A stretch of DNA of 64,000 nucleotides, taken from the NCBI RefSeq assembly GCF_002078875.1, contig NC_034438.1:19701965-19765964 (forward strand). The letters run 5' to 3'. Positions 35,531 through 46,335 of this stretch are shown here, one piece after another. Made by a program: the position numbers and the translations under genes. The notes beneath the pieces were generated by a model that ran no database searches, was not told the DNA's origin, and saw nothing but the letters and a program-made list of their open reading frames with translations. Position 1 is the stretch's first letter, and each line of letters opens with the position of its first letter. This DNA comes from Numida meleagris. Its lineage: Eukaryota > Chordata > Aves > Galliformes > Numididae.

Positions 35531-36556
35531 CATAGAATCATAGAATGATTTGGGATGGAAAGAAACTTAAAAAGTGCTTAGGTCCGATCCCACAGCCATA
35601 GGGAGGGACACCTCCTACCAGCTCAGGCTGCCCAGGGCCCCTTCCAGCCTGGCCTTGAGCACCTCCAGGAATGGGGGATCCAGAGCTTCTCTGGGCAGCC
35701 TGTGCCAGTGCCTCACCACACTTTTGGTCAAAAATTTCCCCCTAACATCTAACCTAGGTCTCCCCTCTCTGATAGTTTAAAATCATTACCCCTTGTCCTA
35801 TCACTACACTCTCTGATAAAGAGACCCTTCCCATCTTTTCTTTAGGCCCCCTTTAAGTACTGGAAGGACCTAGTGAGTATCCCCGGAGCCTTCTCTTCAG
35901 GCTGAACAAACCCAGTTCCCTGTATTTCCTCACAGGAGAGGTGCTCCAGCACCTCTTTTGATCATCTTCATGGCCTCCTCTAGACCTGCTACAGCAAGTC
36001 CACATCCTTCCTGTGCTGGGGGCCCCTGACCTGGTTGAGGTACTGCTGGTGAGGCTTCGCAAGGGCAGAGGGGGGGACAATCACTCCCCTCTCCCTGCTG
36101 GCCGGTCTTCTGTTGATGCAGCCCAGGATGAAGTTGACCTTCTGGGCTGCAAGCACACGCTGCTGGCTCATGTTGAGTCTCTCACCAATCATCACCCCAA
36201 AGTACTTCTCCACAGAGCTGATCTCAAACTATTCTCTGCCCAAGCATGTATTTGTCCTTGGGATTGCCCCAACCTTGCACTTGGCCTTGTTGAACTTCAT
36301 GAGGTTCACACCAGCCTGCCTTTCAATCCTGTCAGTGTCTCTCTGAATGGCATCTCCTCCCTCTACATATTGACCACATCACACAACTTGGTGTTATCTG
36401 CAAACTTGTTGAAGTTTCCACTGTCCATGTCACCGACAAAGATGTTAAATACTGCCAGTCCCAACACCAATCCCCGAGAAACACTGCTTGTCACTGATCT
36501 TCACCTGAACGTTCAACCACTTACTGTAACTCTTTGTGTGCAACCATCCAGCCAAT
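35531..36556 (-). mobile_element. CR1 LINE fragment, about 1 kb, minus strand
   Basis: The 3' end is marked by CATAGAATCATAGAATG at 35531-35547. Reading on minus it goes through the 3' UTR, C-terminal coding block and the reverse-transcriptase segment downstream of the catalytic motif, to about 36556. The minus-strand frame 35989-36213 keeps the block MSQQRVLAAQKVNFILGCI. Other parts need several frame changes. The long plus-strand frame over 36013-36576 is the antisense of this element, not a gene. Confidence 0.95.
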
Positions 36557-38614
36557 ATGTGCAGTGTAGATGTTAAAGCTATTTATGTGATTTAAGTATC
36601 TAGGTCTGTTTGACCATGTTTGTCAGCAGTTCAAACTGATGTTGATGTTTTACTTTCTAATTTAACATTGCAAATAAAGCAGTTGTAGAATAGGTGTAAT
36701 GACCTTTGTGATAATCTCAGGCTTTACCCTGCTTAGGGCTGCTTTATTTTAAAGAACATGCAGCCATAAAGGCAAATACAACCTCTGTTTATTAGGAATT
36801 GTTAAATATTACAATCTCAGCAGAAGAAAGATGTATAAGTGAATGTGATAAAGAGAGGGGAAAGAGACTGAAGTAACAGTAAAAACTTCAGTGTTTAACT
36901 GAAATCCATAGTGTTCTTCCTTCAGATTTCTCCTTATGATTCACACAGCATGATGACCTGTAAACACAACTTGTTTATTCTGGGTTGGGCAGTGATAAAC
37001 TAAAATACCTGAGTTCAACATGTTTCTTTGTCTCTGCTAACAACATCGTAAAAGCCCTTTGGTACACCATCTGGTGTACATTGCCAACATTCCTGAAAAG
37101 TGGCTGTGGTAATCCTGACAGACCTCTGCCTACCCATTACCTCCTGATCCTCCTTTGATTTGACTACTGCATCTTGACTTATGTTCAGGTTACAAACACC
37201 ACAGAGAAGGATTTGCCCTCCCTTTTCAGTCTGCATATTGCCTCAGTCCATCAGAAATCTGAAGCCACTGTACTAATGCAAATGATGATGCTTACTTAGT
37301 TGATTGTGTTTATTAAAAAAAAAAAAGAATACTCATCACTGAGCTATAAAGTCTTTGGTGTAGTTACATAACTTACAAGAACAGGAGAGATACACAGTAA
37401 AAGTTAGCTAAGGCAGCAAAACATCATCCTCACTTCACCACCAGAGTACTGTCACAGTTTCAGAACTCAGCAACAAACAGTGTTATGCTGTTTTAATTTA
37501 AATTCATAATCCTACTTTCAGGAATTTAAACTTTGTTTAAATTTTTATCTTTGGTCAATAGCTGGTCAAAGATTTGGATTTCACAAAATGTTTGCCAAGT
37601 TGAAAATGTCAAGGTACTTCACCCACAGATAGAATGTAGAACTGTTAAAAGGCAGCAAAAAAACCTGGGCTGCAACCTCATCATTCTGAGTCATTTGAAA
37701 AGTGTAAAGTAAATAAACCTTATATTCCACTCCTACTGCTTCCCACACAGCCATTAGAATTGACTTTGTTGTTAGGGTTTATTTGTGACCAAACTAAAAC
37801 TTGACCCATATATTTACTTTCCCCTTTAATCTAAGACATTACTTTGAGTGCAAGAAGCACTAAGGGGGAAGAAAATGAAAGTGCTTGTGAATTACTGGGA
37901 AGTTGGATGTTGAAAGTCACATTGATGTAATAAATGTGAAGGAGATGCAATAAATGTGAGGGAGATGCAAAACAACTTTCATGTGATGGTAAATAGAAGG
38001 ATAAGGAAGAGATTCATAGCGGTTGAGGAAAATAAGCTTATCTGTTCTTTGAATTATGATGGGTGATGCCACCAGTTTGGGAAAATCCAGGAGGAAAGAA
38101 ATGTATCCACAGTGCATGCAGGTGAGGATTTGGCTGGAACTGTTAAGAAGAGCAGATAGGACAGACTACAGTCTAGAAAGTGTTAGAGATAAAACATGGC
38201 AAAAGGAATGCAGAGCAAGACATGGAAGTGTTAAAACTTGCAGTCAGACTGTGGAACAGAGTGACAGAAAAGAAGGTCATGATGTGATCAGTGACTGAGA
38301 AAAGTGTGGGAGACAGTGAGAGATTAAAAGGAGCTCAGTTTTGGCTGAATTAAGTTTAAGATGACAGTGAGATATTCAAAGAAGAAAAAACCCTCAGAAA
38401 CACTTGTAGCCTCAAAAGGAGGCTAGTCTTGGGTAAAAGAGAAGTTTAAAAGAGTTGGGGTTTTAATTCAGATGAATTATAATTGTTGGAGTATATTAGG
38501 AAGATGATATCATCTGATGAAAATTCATAAAGTGAGAGTAGTCTGCAACGAAGGATCATTCCCTAGAGGATAAACATCTAAAAGAAATCTTCAAGTCACT
38601 CTTGGGAGGAGGAA
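36557..38614. other. Gene-free stretch
   Basis: Holds a poly-A run near 37315-37326 and a two-copy tandem repeat at 37929-37970. Nothing else is recognisable. Confidence 0.5.
37929..37970. repeat. Two-copy tandem repeat, 20-bp unit
   Basis: AATAAATGTGAAGGAGATGC is followed directly by AATAAATGTGAGGGAGATGC, with one mismatch, then two more bases of the unit. A local slippage duplication. Confidence 0.9.
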
Positions 38615-38870
38615 TAGAATCGGAGAATCGTAGAACACAAAACAGAAACACAGAGCAGTTGGAAGGGACCCACAAGGATCGCAGAATACAACCCCTGGCT
38701 TCACACAAGAACGCACAAAATAACCCGGGGTCCTCAGCTCCTCCTCGTACATTTTAACCTCTAGTCCATCTTCACAGACTTCCTTTGGATACTCTCTAAT
38801 AGTTTTATGTCCTTCTTATATTGTGGTGCCCAAATCTATAAGCAGTATAGTCAAAAGAGTACACACAGTA
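38615..38870 (-). mobile_element. CR1 LINE 3' fragment with internal deletion, minus strand
   Basis: Begins with a decayed octamer tail (TAGAATCGGAGAATCGTAGA) and the CR1 3' word TTGGAAGGGACCCACAAGGA. It then jumps to coding-derived sequence ending in TTCTTATATTGTGGTGCCCA at about 38813. The usual stretch encoding the C-terminal tail is missing, so an internal deletion is likely. The 5' limit is uncertain by some tens of bases. Confidence 0.8.
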
Positions 38871-39831
38871 TAGACACAAGAGAAGACAGCTTCACAAAAG
38901 GGAGAGTCAGTGAGAGTTTCAGTCATAGTATTTAGCAACATCAGTAGGAAAAGAGAGATACAGGTAGGGGACGAGGTATCAGTCTGGCTGAAGTGGTCAT
39001 TACAGGCCATGATGAGAGGCAAAAAGGGACAAGAGGAAGAGGAAACTGCGCAACAGCATGCGGAAAGTGTTTGTTTAGGAGAATGGGAGGCATGACTTTG
39101 CATTCTGCAAGATTCTTCCTATTTTGAAACGTGCTGGAACACTCAGTCAATCAGATCATTCAATTAACTATACTCAGTTTGACAATCTGAGTGAGTTATT
39201 GTAGACTACACTATTGGAAGACACTTTTGAAGCAGAAATGTCCACTTAACCTCTGTAGTATTTTTAATGGTATGAAATCCTCCTTAGTACCATAGTCACA
39301 CATTAGAGACCATTTCTATGAAGTCTTTCAACTTATGAAGGTGTCATCGCATTGTCCATTTGAAAGGTTTTGCTCTGTAGTTTTTCTCATGAGCTGCTAA
39401 TCGCAAGCAGCATTACTTTGCTTTTAAACCCTCTTAATGGTCTCATGGTGTCCTTTTTTCCTCATTGCCTCATTGCTATATGAAAACAGCAGTGGATCAT
39501 GCTCTGCCTTGCATTCCTCCTAATTTTGCCCTTCTGCAAAAGTGAACATCAAGCAAATCAAATGTGTCACTTCCAAACTGACCGACTTTGTGAACTGATT
39601 GATTACTGATGAAAAGTACAGGGTAGCTAACATGGGAGATGACAATTTTGCCCATGGCTACACAATCACTGAATGAAAATCTAAATCTGAAGAGGTCCAA
39701 TCATGCAACGAAAGTGAAAAAACTGAACTCAGGCCAAAAAAAATTCAACAATGTGCAATCCCTAATGTTGTCCACCTTCAATTTTAGCACTCTAGAAAGT
39801 GCTTTATTAAAATGGCACATTCCTAACTTAT
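38871..39831. other. Gene-free stretch
   Basis: No feature seen. The 95-codon minus frame 38816-39103 overlaps the CR1 edge and shows no domain. Confidence 0.5.
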
Positions 39832-40336
39832 TGTCGACGGTTTACGGGCGTTAGGCCCGATTCCGTGACAAAGGGGACGGGGGACCCAAGGGCCCACGTC
39901 CCGGGAAAAGGGGAAAGGGGAAAAGGGTAGGGAGATGGCCCCGAGAGCAAAGAACAGCGGCAACAATCTGAGGAGAAACAAACCAATCCACCAAATAAGA
40001 TATCGGAATGCAAAACAACACACTATAATACAATATAATTACAATTTAAGCTGATAAATCCAACACAGAGAGAGAGAATGTCCCAAAATCAAGGTAGGCC
40101 TTACTCTACTACCGACGATAAGGTGGCTGGAGAGCGAGGTGCTGCCAAGACGAGAGACGGCGGAAAAAAAAGGGACGAGGTCTCGTGATCTGCAAGTTTT
40201 TATACTGCGAGCTTTTATCTTTTCCCTCCGGCTGGAAAATGGTAACAGAGGAGCAAAGTGCCGTGGGGACTGTAGTAGTCCTTCTCTTCTGAGAAAAAGG
40301 TATGTCCACTACATGATGTTATGATGTGGAATACCA
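39832..40336 (-). mobile_element. Solo LTR of an endogenous retrovirus, minus strand
   Basis: Read on minus, the block begins TGGTATTCCACATCATAACA and ends ...AACCGTCGACA, giving the TG...CA termini of an LTR about 505 bp long. A TATAAAA box (40198-40204) lies about 135 bp in. The 3' third is strikingly GC- and CpG-rich compared with the AT-rich flanks, as in several avian ERV LTRs. No gag, pol or env lies on either side, so it is a solo LTR left by recombination or a truncated insertion. A clean target duplication is not visible; the word TAAC occurs near both ends (39824-39827 and 40338-40341) but not exactly at the termini. Family assignment is from memory of avian LTRs and is tentative. 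Confidence 0.75.
40198..40204 (-). promoter_or_regulatory. TATA box of the solo LTR
   Basis: TATAAAA on the minus strand at the position expected at the end of U3. It could start transcription leftwards from this LTR. Confidence 0.55.
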
Positions 40337-43300
40337 ATAACCGAAAATCACAAAACCATGACACTTATGGATGTATTGCTTTCTGAGCAACAGTCTGATC
40401 AGAGCAATAATTCAGAATACAAGAGTCAGAAAATGTGGAGCGAAACAACGGATCTTACTGAAATTGATAGCAAAACACCTGTTCAATAGCAGATAGAAAG
40501 AGCTGCATTTCCAGATTTATTGGTGACATCAGCAGTGATGTAAGGGAGAAAAAGAGTGTGTCTTGGAAATCGCTTTCCACTGATTTGTTACTCTGTGGAC
40601 AGGAGTACTTGTGTGTTTTTATATTAAATGAAATGAGGTAGAAATATGGCACGTAATTAGGAAGAAAAAAAAGAATAAAGCAGAGTTTGCCTTATTTTTC
40701 ATTGCTTCCTTGGGGCAGTTCCTCCTTCTGTTTCCTCAACAAACAAATTCCAAAACTCCAGTAGTTTATTTCAGAGAAAAATTAAGTACAAGATGGAATA
40801 ACTGGCTGGTATCAAGGCAAAGCTGCATCATATTGGACTAAGACTGGAAAAATACGAAATTCTTTCAAATTCACTGAAACTTGAACTTTACCAAAAGATA
40901 TTATAATTCTCTATAATTTACAAGTAATTACATTGTTGAAATAAAGTAATATCATAATATTGATTAAGTGATATACTAAGATATCAATCCAAAATTATTT
41001 TTTTCTTATGTTTGTTATGCTTATGTGGAAACACAGGGTATGCAATATTGGAGAATATGAGATATGTCTTAACCTTAAACTGCAACTTTCTGATCAGAAC
41101 TTGTAGTAGGTTTCCACCTGTAAAACAAATTGCAAAATCACTTCCTCTGTCATGGAAAAACAATGAGGATATGGCAATTATGATCAGGTTGAAAATCTCT
41201 GATTGGCTTAATTAGTTGCACTTACATGTGACCAGACTTTCACTGTGAATATTTACCTGGACTCAAACTATGCATTTTACAGATAAGAACACGATGGTAA
41301 CTCATTGCTGCTTTTCCTTTATGTACTAACCTGCACTTCATTCCAAAACATGAGTATTAAAAACTAAATAGAGCCTAACGTACAAGCTTTGATGTAACAC
41401 CAAAATCACACCATGTTCACAAATTAACACTGATTTTTCTGCTGCTAAGTTATCAAGTCATAGTGGGAAGGACAGAGGAAAGAATCCTTGTTCTGTAGGA
41501 GACACTGGAAGAATTCACATGGGTTTTCTGAAGAAACAGCCTTTCACACAGATGTTTGCTCATATGGATGTACTGAGGCTTTAAATAGTCACCAATGACC
41601 TTCATCCTCCAGTGCCTTCCAAGTCCAATTTTAAACAACAGAAAAGATCCTAGAGGGCACTTTGGAGTATAGAATTCATAGCTTCAGTAAGACAAGAGTT
41701 AAGTCAAATGTGTGTTTCTGAATATCTCAATCTTATTACAGTATCACTGTAGTTTAGAAATATTTTTGTCCACGGCTGTTGCTCTGTTATAGTGTGCATT
41801 TGACCCTTGCTAAGGTTGGTTAGAATTACTTGCTGTTCTCGCACATGAGGAAAAAAATAAACTTCCTTTCTCATTTTCTAATTCGATTAGCACTTTAACC
41901 ATATGGAAACATATGGAATTAAACTCTCATGGGGTAAAAAACATTGCATTCCTTAGCATTGTCTTGTAGTCACTGGATTAGCCAGTTACAGCTACACAGG
42001 CTGTCTGCATCCCAGACCTGGAATTCAGCAACAGCAATGTTTAAACCAGTGTAATCTACTGTCTGCCCTGAAGGTCACTGCAAATATCTTAAAAATAAAG
42101 TTTAACTTTACCAGCCAAGGTAAAATACAGCAATAAATACCTTGACTAAAGGCAAGTCATTTAAAAGAGAACATTTCATCTCAGTTCAAATGCTGCTTTG
42201 TGAATTTACATTGAGGGCTTCAGACTTTTTCTTTCACATCCACTTCCTGCTATCTACCTTTTAAATATGTGCTTATATTCTCTTAAATATTTTGTTGATA
42301 CAAACTTACACTAATACAAATGTAAAAATGCTGTATTCTTTAACTGTCACTGGTGATTTTTCATATTTATTATTACAGGAATACTGCGGTTTTACAGACT
42401 ATGTCTTTTTAAAAAGAAATTAATGAAAAGATTACTCTAAACTAGAATACCTGGAAACACCACCAGAGAAATTTAATTTTCCTCAGCATTTCATTTCTGG
42501 TAAAATTGACTTGGTTGCACCACTCTGCAACTATAATTTGTGAAGTAAATGGCAATGCTACATATGCTGAATATCTGACATGTTCCCTGAGCAGCAAAGG
42601 GACTGAAGGCAAATGTTACAGTACTCCTAGCAACACCAGTAATGCTTGTTCAAGCATTTGCTTTATAATCAATAAAAAGAAGTATTTAAAAAAAGATAAA
42701 AAAAAAAAAGAAATATCAAGAAGTTCTCTTTGCTTTTCTTTCCCATTGATTAGCTTTCTTCAGTTTTTTCTCATTATTCTCCTTCTGATTGAAAGCTAAT
42801 CCGCAGACGCTGCATGTGAAGCTTGATATTCTCTTCCATGGTTCTTCTTTCCAAAAGCCTTTGCCCTATAAGTTTCTCTCTTCGATGTGAAGGAGATTTT
42901 TTTTTAATTACCTACTTTGCAATATCTTCTCCAGCTCTCAGTACCTCCATGATGAACAAACCACAAGATAGTCTCTGCCCTGAAGATCTTGCAGTCTATC
43001 CTATAGCAACGTTGAGGTGGCATGCTATTGATGTAGGTTTTAGGTTAGCTTGTTCATCAGTTTTGTGTGTTTTTTATTTTTATTTTTCCTGGTTCACTGG
43101 TGAACTCAGACTGAGACATGAGAGACGAGCAGTTGACTTAACCTCAAATATCCAGAGCCATTGCATCCTGTTCTAATCCCAGGAATTACTTTTCAGATGA
43201 AATATTTTTCAGGCTCCTCATTTTCCTTAAAACTTCTTTGTATTTTCCATTTGCTTGCATTGTTTCCACAAAAAAAAAAAAAAATCTCTTCACTTGAAGA

Positions 43301-44265
43301 GATCTTCTTTCTACTGTCTATGATGAGGAATGGTTCTCCCATATCCACATTATCTCTTATCAGTCCCGCAGGTCCTACTCTTTGAATCCACACTGCAGAA
43401 GCACCAGATACTGTTCAGCCCACCCTTCCTGCAACTCCTTTTCTTTTAAATTAGATTACCACTCATTTTTTCTCTGTCATCTGTTGTCTTTCCTACAGCC
43501 ACTGATGACAACTAAATCAAAAGAAACTGTAATTCTAATTCAGAGTTAACTCATGGAAGCTACCTTCCCATTTCTCTCATGTTCTGATGACCTCTGCTTG
43601 GAGAAGTCAGGATTCATTATTCTGGAGCAGCTTTGTTGATGCCATTGAATTTAGTAGGGTTATAAAATTACAGTAATCTGATACACTGATCTATCTCAAG
43701 CATCTCTTCTGGACATTTTCATGTTTCCATTTCCCATCAATCCTGTCAATATTTTGTCTTCAATATCTTTATAGATTTTATCTGACTGAACATCATGCAA
43801 GAGAACATGTGAGAAAACTTCGCTCTCTCCTAGAGCAACGTAACCCTGATAAATTCTGAAGAGTTTTCCAAATATATCTGACAGAAGAATTTGACCGTTA
43901 TTTGAAATGACACAAGAGAGACTTAGTCCTTACCAAGTAGCTGTAGTGGTTAAATCTCAGGCTGTCAGCAGTTATTAAAGAAAGTATGACTACTTTTTCC
44001 CATGTGAGTTTTCAAATTTCATAATCAAGAAAAAGCAGCCAAGCATCCACTGGTGGCAACAGAGTACCTGTCTATTTGTACCCTTGGGAATAATTAGAAT
44101 AAGCTGGAACTGTAAACATCAAAGACAGTGAGAGATGTACAGGAATTCTGTAAGAAAAAACCCTAAGAAAACCTTCCCATAAAATAGATTTTCAGTGACT
44201 GAAATATTTCATAAACACAATGCCTAGTTGAAATGCCTGCTAATGTGTTGACTTGCTAATGTGAC
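40337..44265. other. Gene-free stretch
   Basis: AT-rich. It includes an A-rich patch near 42690-42712, an A15 run at 43270-43284 and an adjoining palindrome: ATCTCTTCA (43284-43292), CT, TGAAGAGAT (43295-43303). The 97 and 117 codon frames at 42506-42799 and 42823-43176 are chance frames as far as I can tell. Confidence 0.45.
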
Positions 44266-44900
44266 AGCCTACTACAAAAAGGGTCAGAAGAAGGATCCAG
44301 GGAACTACAGGCTTGTCAGCTTGACCTCAGTATCAGGGAAGGTCTTGGAGCAGATTGTTCTGAGTGAGATCACACGGGACGTGCTGGACAGCCAGGGGAT
44401 CAGGCCAGCCAGCATGGGTTTATGAAAAGGTGGTCCTGCTTGACCAACCTGATCTCCTTCAATGGCCAGGTGACCCACCCGGTGGATGAGGGGAAGGGAG
44501 TTGTTGTAGTCTACCTAGACTTTAGCAAAGCCTTTGACACTCTCTCCCACAGTATTCTCCTGGAGAAGCTGGCAGCCTATGGATTGGAAAGGTGTCCTCT
44601 CCACTGGGTAAAAAACTGTCTGGAAGGCTGTGCCCAGAGGGTGGTGGTGAATGGAGTTACATCCAGCTGGTGACTGACTACAAGTGGTGTTCCTCAGGGG
44701 TCAGTACTGGGGTCGGCCCTGTTTAATATCTTTACTGATGATTTGGATGAGGGGACTGGGGGCACCCTCAGTAAGTTTGCAAGATGACACTAAGCTAGGA
44801 GGAAGTGTTGATCTGCCTGGGGCTAGAAAAGCCCTACTGAGGGATCTGCACAGGCTGGATTGATGGGCTGGGGCCAATTGTTTGAGCTTCAGCAAAACCA
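44266..44900 (+). pseudogene. CR1 reverse-transcriptase palm domain, disabled
   Basis: The open frame 44422-44673 carries motif A YLDFSKAFD (at about 44512-44538) and the following helix region, then meets a TGA stop after VVVNGVTSSW. The same frame resumes with [12 protein letters not shown] (SGVPQG motif) and LFNIF. One extra base at about 44790 then breaks the FADD active-site motif: the bases for FADDTKLG are all present, but split across two frames. Upstream, PGNYRLVSLTSVSGKVLEQI is readable in another frame. The enzyme is therefore dead through at least one stop and two frameshifts. Confidence 0.9.
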
Positions 44901-45002
44901 AGTGCCAGATCCTGCCGTTTTGCCACAACATCACTATGTATCGCAACAGCCTTGTGGCAGAGTGGCTTCCTAGCTGAGTGGGGGGAAAAGATCTGGGGGT
45001 AT
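44266..45002 (+). mobile_element. CR1 LINE internal fragment lacking its 3' end, plus strand
   Basis: Covers the CR1 reverse-transcriptase region from GCCTACTACAAAAAGGGTCA through the palm and beyond, then stops near 45002 right after GATCTGGGGGT, without the C-terminal tail, 3' UTR or octamer repeats. CR1 copies are normally truncated at the 5' end because reverse transcription starts at the 3' end, so loss of the 3' part points to a later deletion or rearrangement. The protein wording (YLDFSKAFDTLSHSILLEKL) marks a different subfamily from the copy at 25761. Confidence 0.93.
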
Positions 45003-45464
45003 GAACTTGAATGTTTGCTGATGAAAGCATACACTAACATTCTACAACACAGTTTTGACTTTGAGAATCTTAGTAAAATTAAACCACTTGCAGTCCCTTT
45101 TTGTACATTTCTTCCTCGGACTGAAAGATGTTCACTAACACTAGTGACAATAAAACTGGGACAGCAGTTGATCTGTTTCACTACTCCAAGATGAGTCTCA
45201 ACTGGTGTTTCTAAAAGACTTCCAAAGATAGAAATCCTGTGGCCTCCCAGGCACTGTAATCATGCCTGCCCTTGCTCACATACAAAAAAATTTCACTACA
45301 ACCTAATCTAGATCTTCTTTGCTATTGTTTACACACAGAACTTGCTATCTGCTCTTCAGTGAACATGCAAAACAGCATAGCCTCTTGCTGCTTTTGGCAA
45401 CATTTTGTCTATTACAGAACTTTTACCACGCGTCCCCTTAGGCTCTACTCCCTCAGATAACTGA
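45003..45464. other. Unassigned spacer between two CR1 copies
   Basis: No CR1 tail and no other feature recognised. The breakpoint that removed the 3' end of the upstream CR1 lies at its left edge. Confidence 0.5.
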
Positions 45465-46335
45465 ATCTCACCTTACAGCTTCTCTTGATAGGCCATGTTT
45501 CTCAGACTTCGATGATTTCTCTTGTTCTACTTTGGACTTTCTCAACATTTTTTTAAGTGTGCCGTGTGAAAGTGAAGTCTACAGTTCAGCTGACGCCTTT
45601 TTAGTGCTTAGCAGGTTGGTAGGATTTCCTTACAAACTTTACATAGCCCACGTTTTATACATCTCATCATGGACTTTGCTTTTTTACAGCGTCATGACTA
45701 TTAACTTCATTGCCACCTGCTAAAAATTGTAGATCCTCAACTGTGGTATTGTTGTCTGTATAATTGCCCCACTTCTCATACCACTGAAACTTATTTCTTT
45801 GGAGACTTCCACTTATCTTCATTGAATGGCAGCCTTTTTATTTCAATCCATTATCTCTGTTCATTGATATCCGTTTTATTCTAGCTTTATCATCTGAAAT
45901 TGTTTTTATTTTACTTTTTGAAATCCCTACCAGCTTAGATGTATGAAAATACCTCTCCTGTCTTTCAGCCAAGCCGCTATTCAATAACAGCCATCAAATG
46001 TCTGAGCTTGGTGCACTACTTGATACACGTGGCCAAGCTGATGGTGAACCATTGTTTGCTCTTCCTTAAGGATGGTTTTCTCAAGATCTGTGTTTTTTTT
46101 CAGCAGTTTTCCTCGGCAATTATTTTCTAGCTTACTTCTGTGTGTGCTATGGGAAAGAGTGCAAAAAGATTCACTAAGGCCAAGATATATCACAGCTCCA
46201 TTTATTCCCTTTACCACAAAGCCATGTATATTGTCATAAAAGGAAATTTGACTGGTTTGACATGATCTTTTCTTGACAAATTAGTATTTGCAATTACTTA
46301 CCACCTCATGAATTTCTAGGCCCTTTCCTAAAGCA
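45465..46335 (-). mobile_element. Ancient CR1/L3-like LINE relic, about 870 bp, minus strand
   Basis: Very diverged but collinear with amniote L3-type CR1 read on minus. Plus-strand landmarks are ATAGGCCATGTTTCTCAGAC and CTTTGGACTTTCTCAACA (about 45489-45548), GGACTTTGCTTTTTTACAGC (45671), GATGGTGAACCATTG (46040), AAGGATGGTTTTCTCAAG (46068) and GACTGGTTTGACATGATCTT (46250). At 46130-46216 the minus-strand frame still reads IYLGLSESFCTLSHSTHRSKLE, which is the motif A block (YLDFSKAFDTVSHSILLEKL) with its catalytic Asp lost to Gly. The order of landmarks is preserved over the whole span, so this is one insertion. Confidence 0.72.

Noticed and set aside
36013..36576. 187-codon open frame on plus
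   Set aside because: Antisense to the CR1 copy at 35531-36556; lack of stops is a by-product of the CR1 coding sequence on the other strand.
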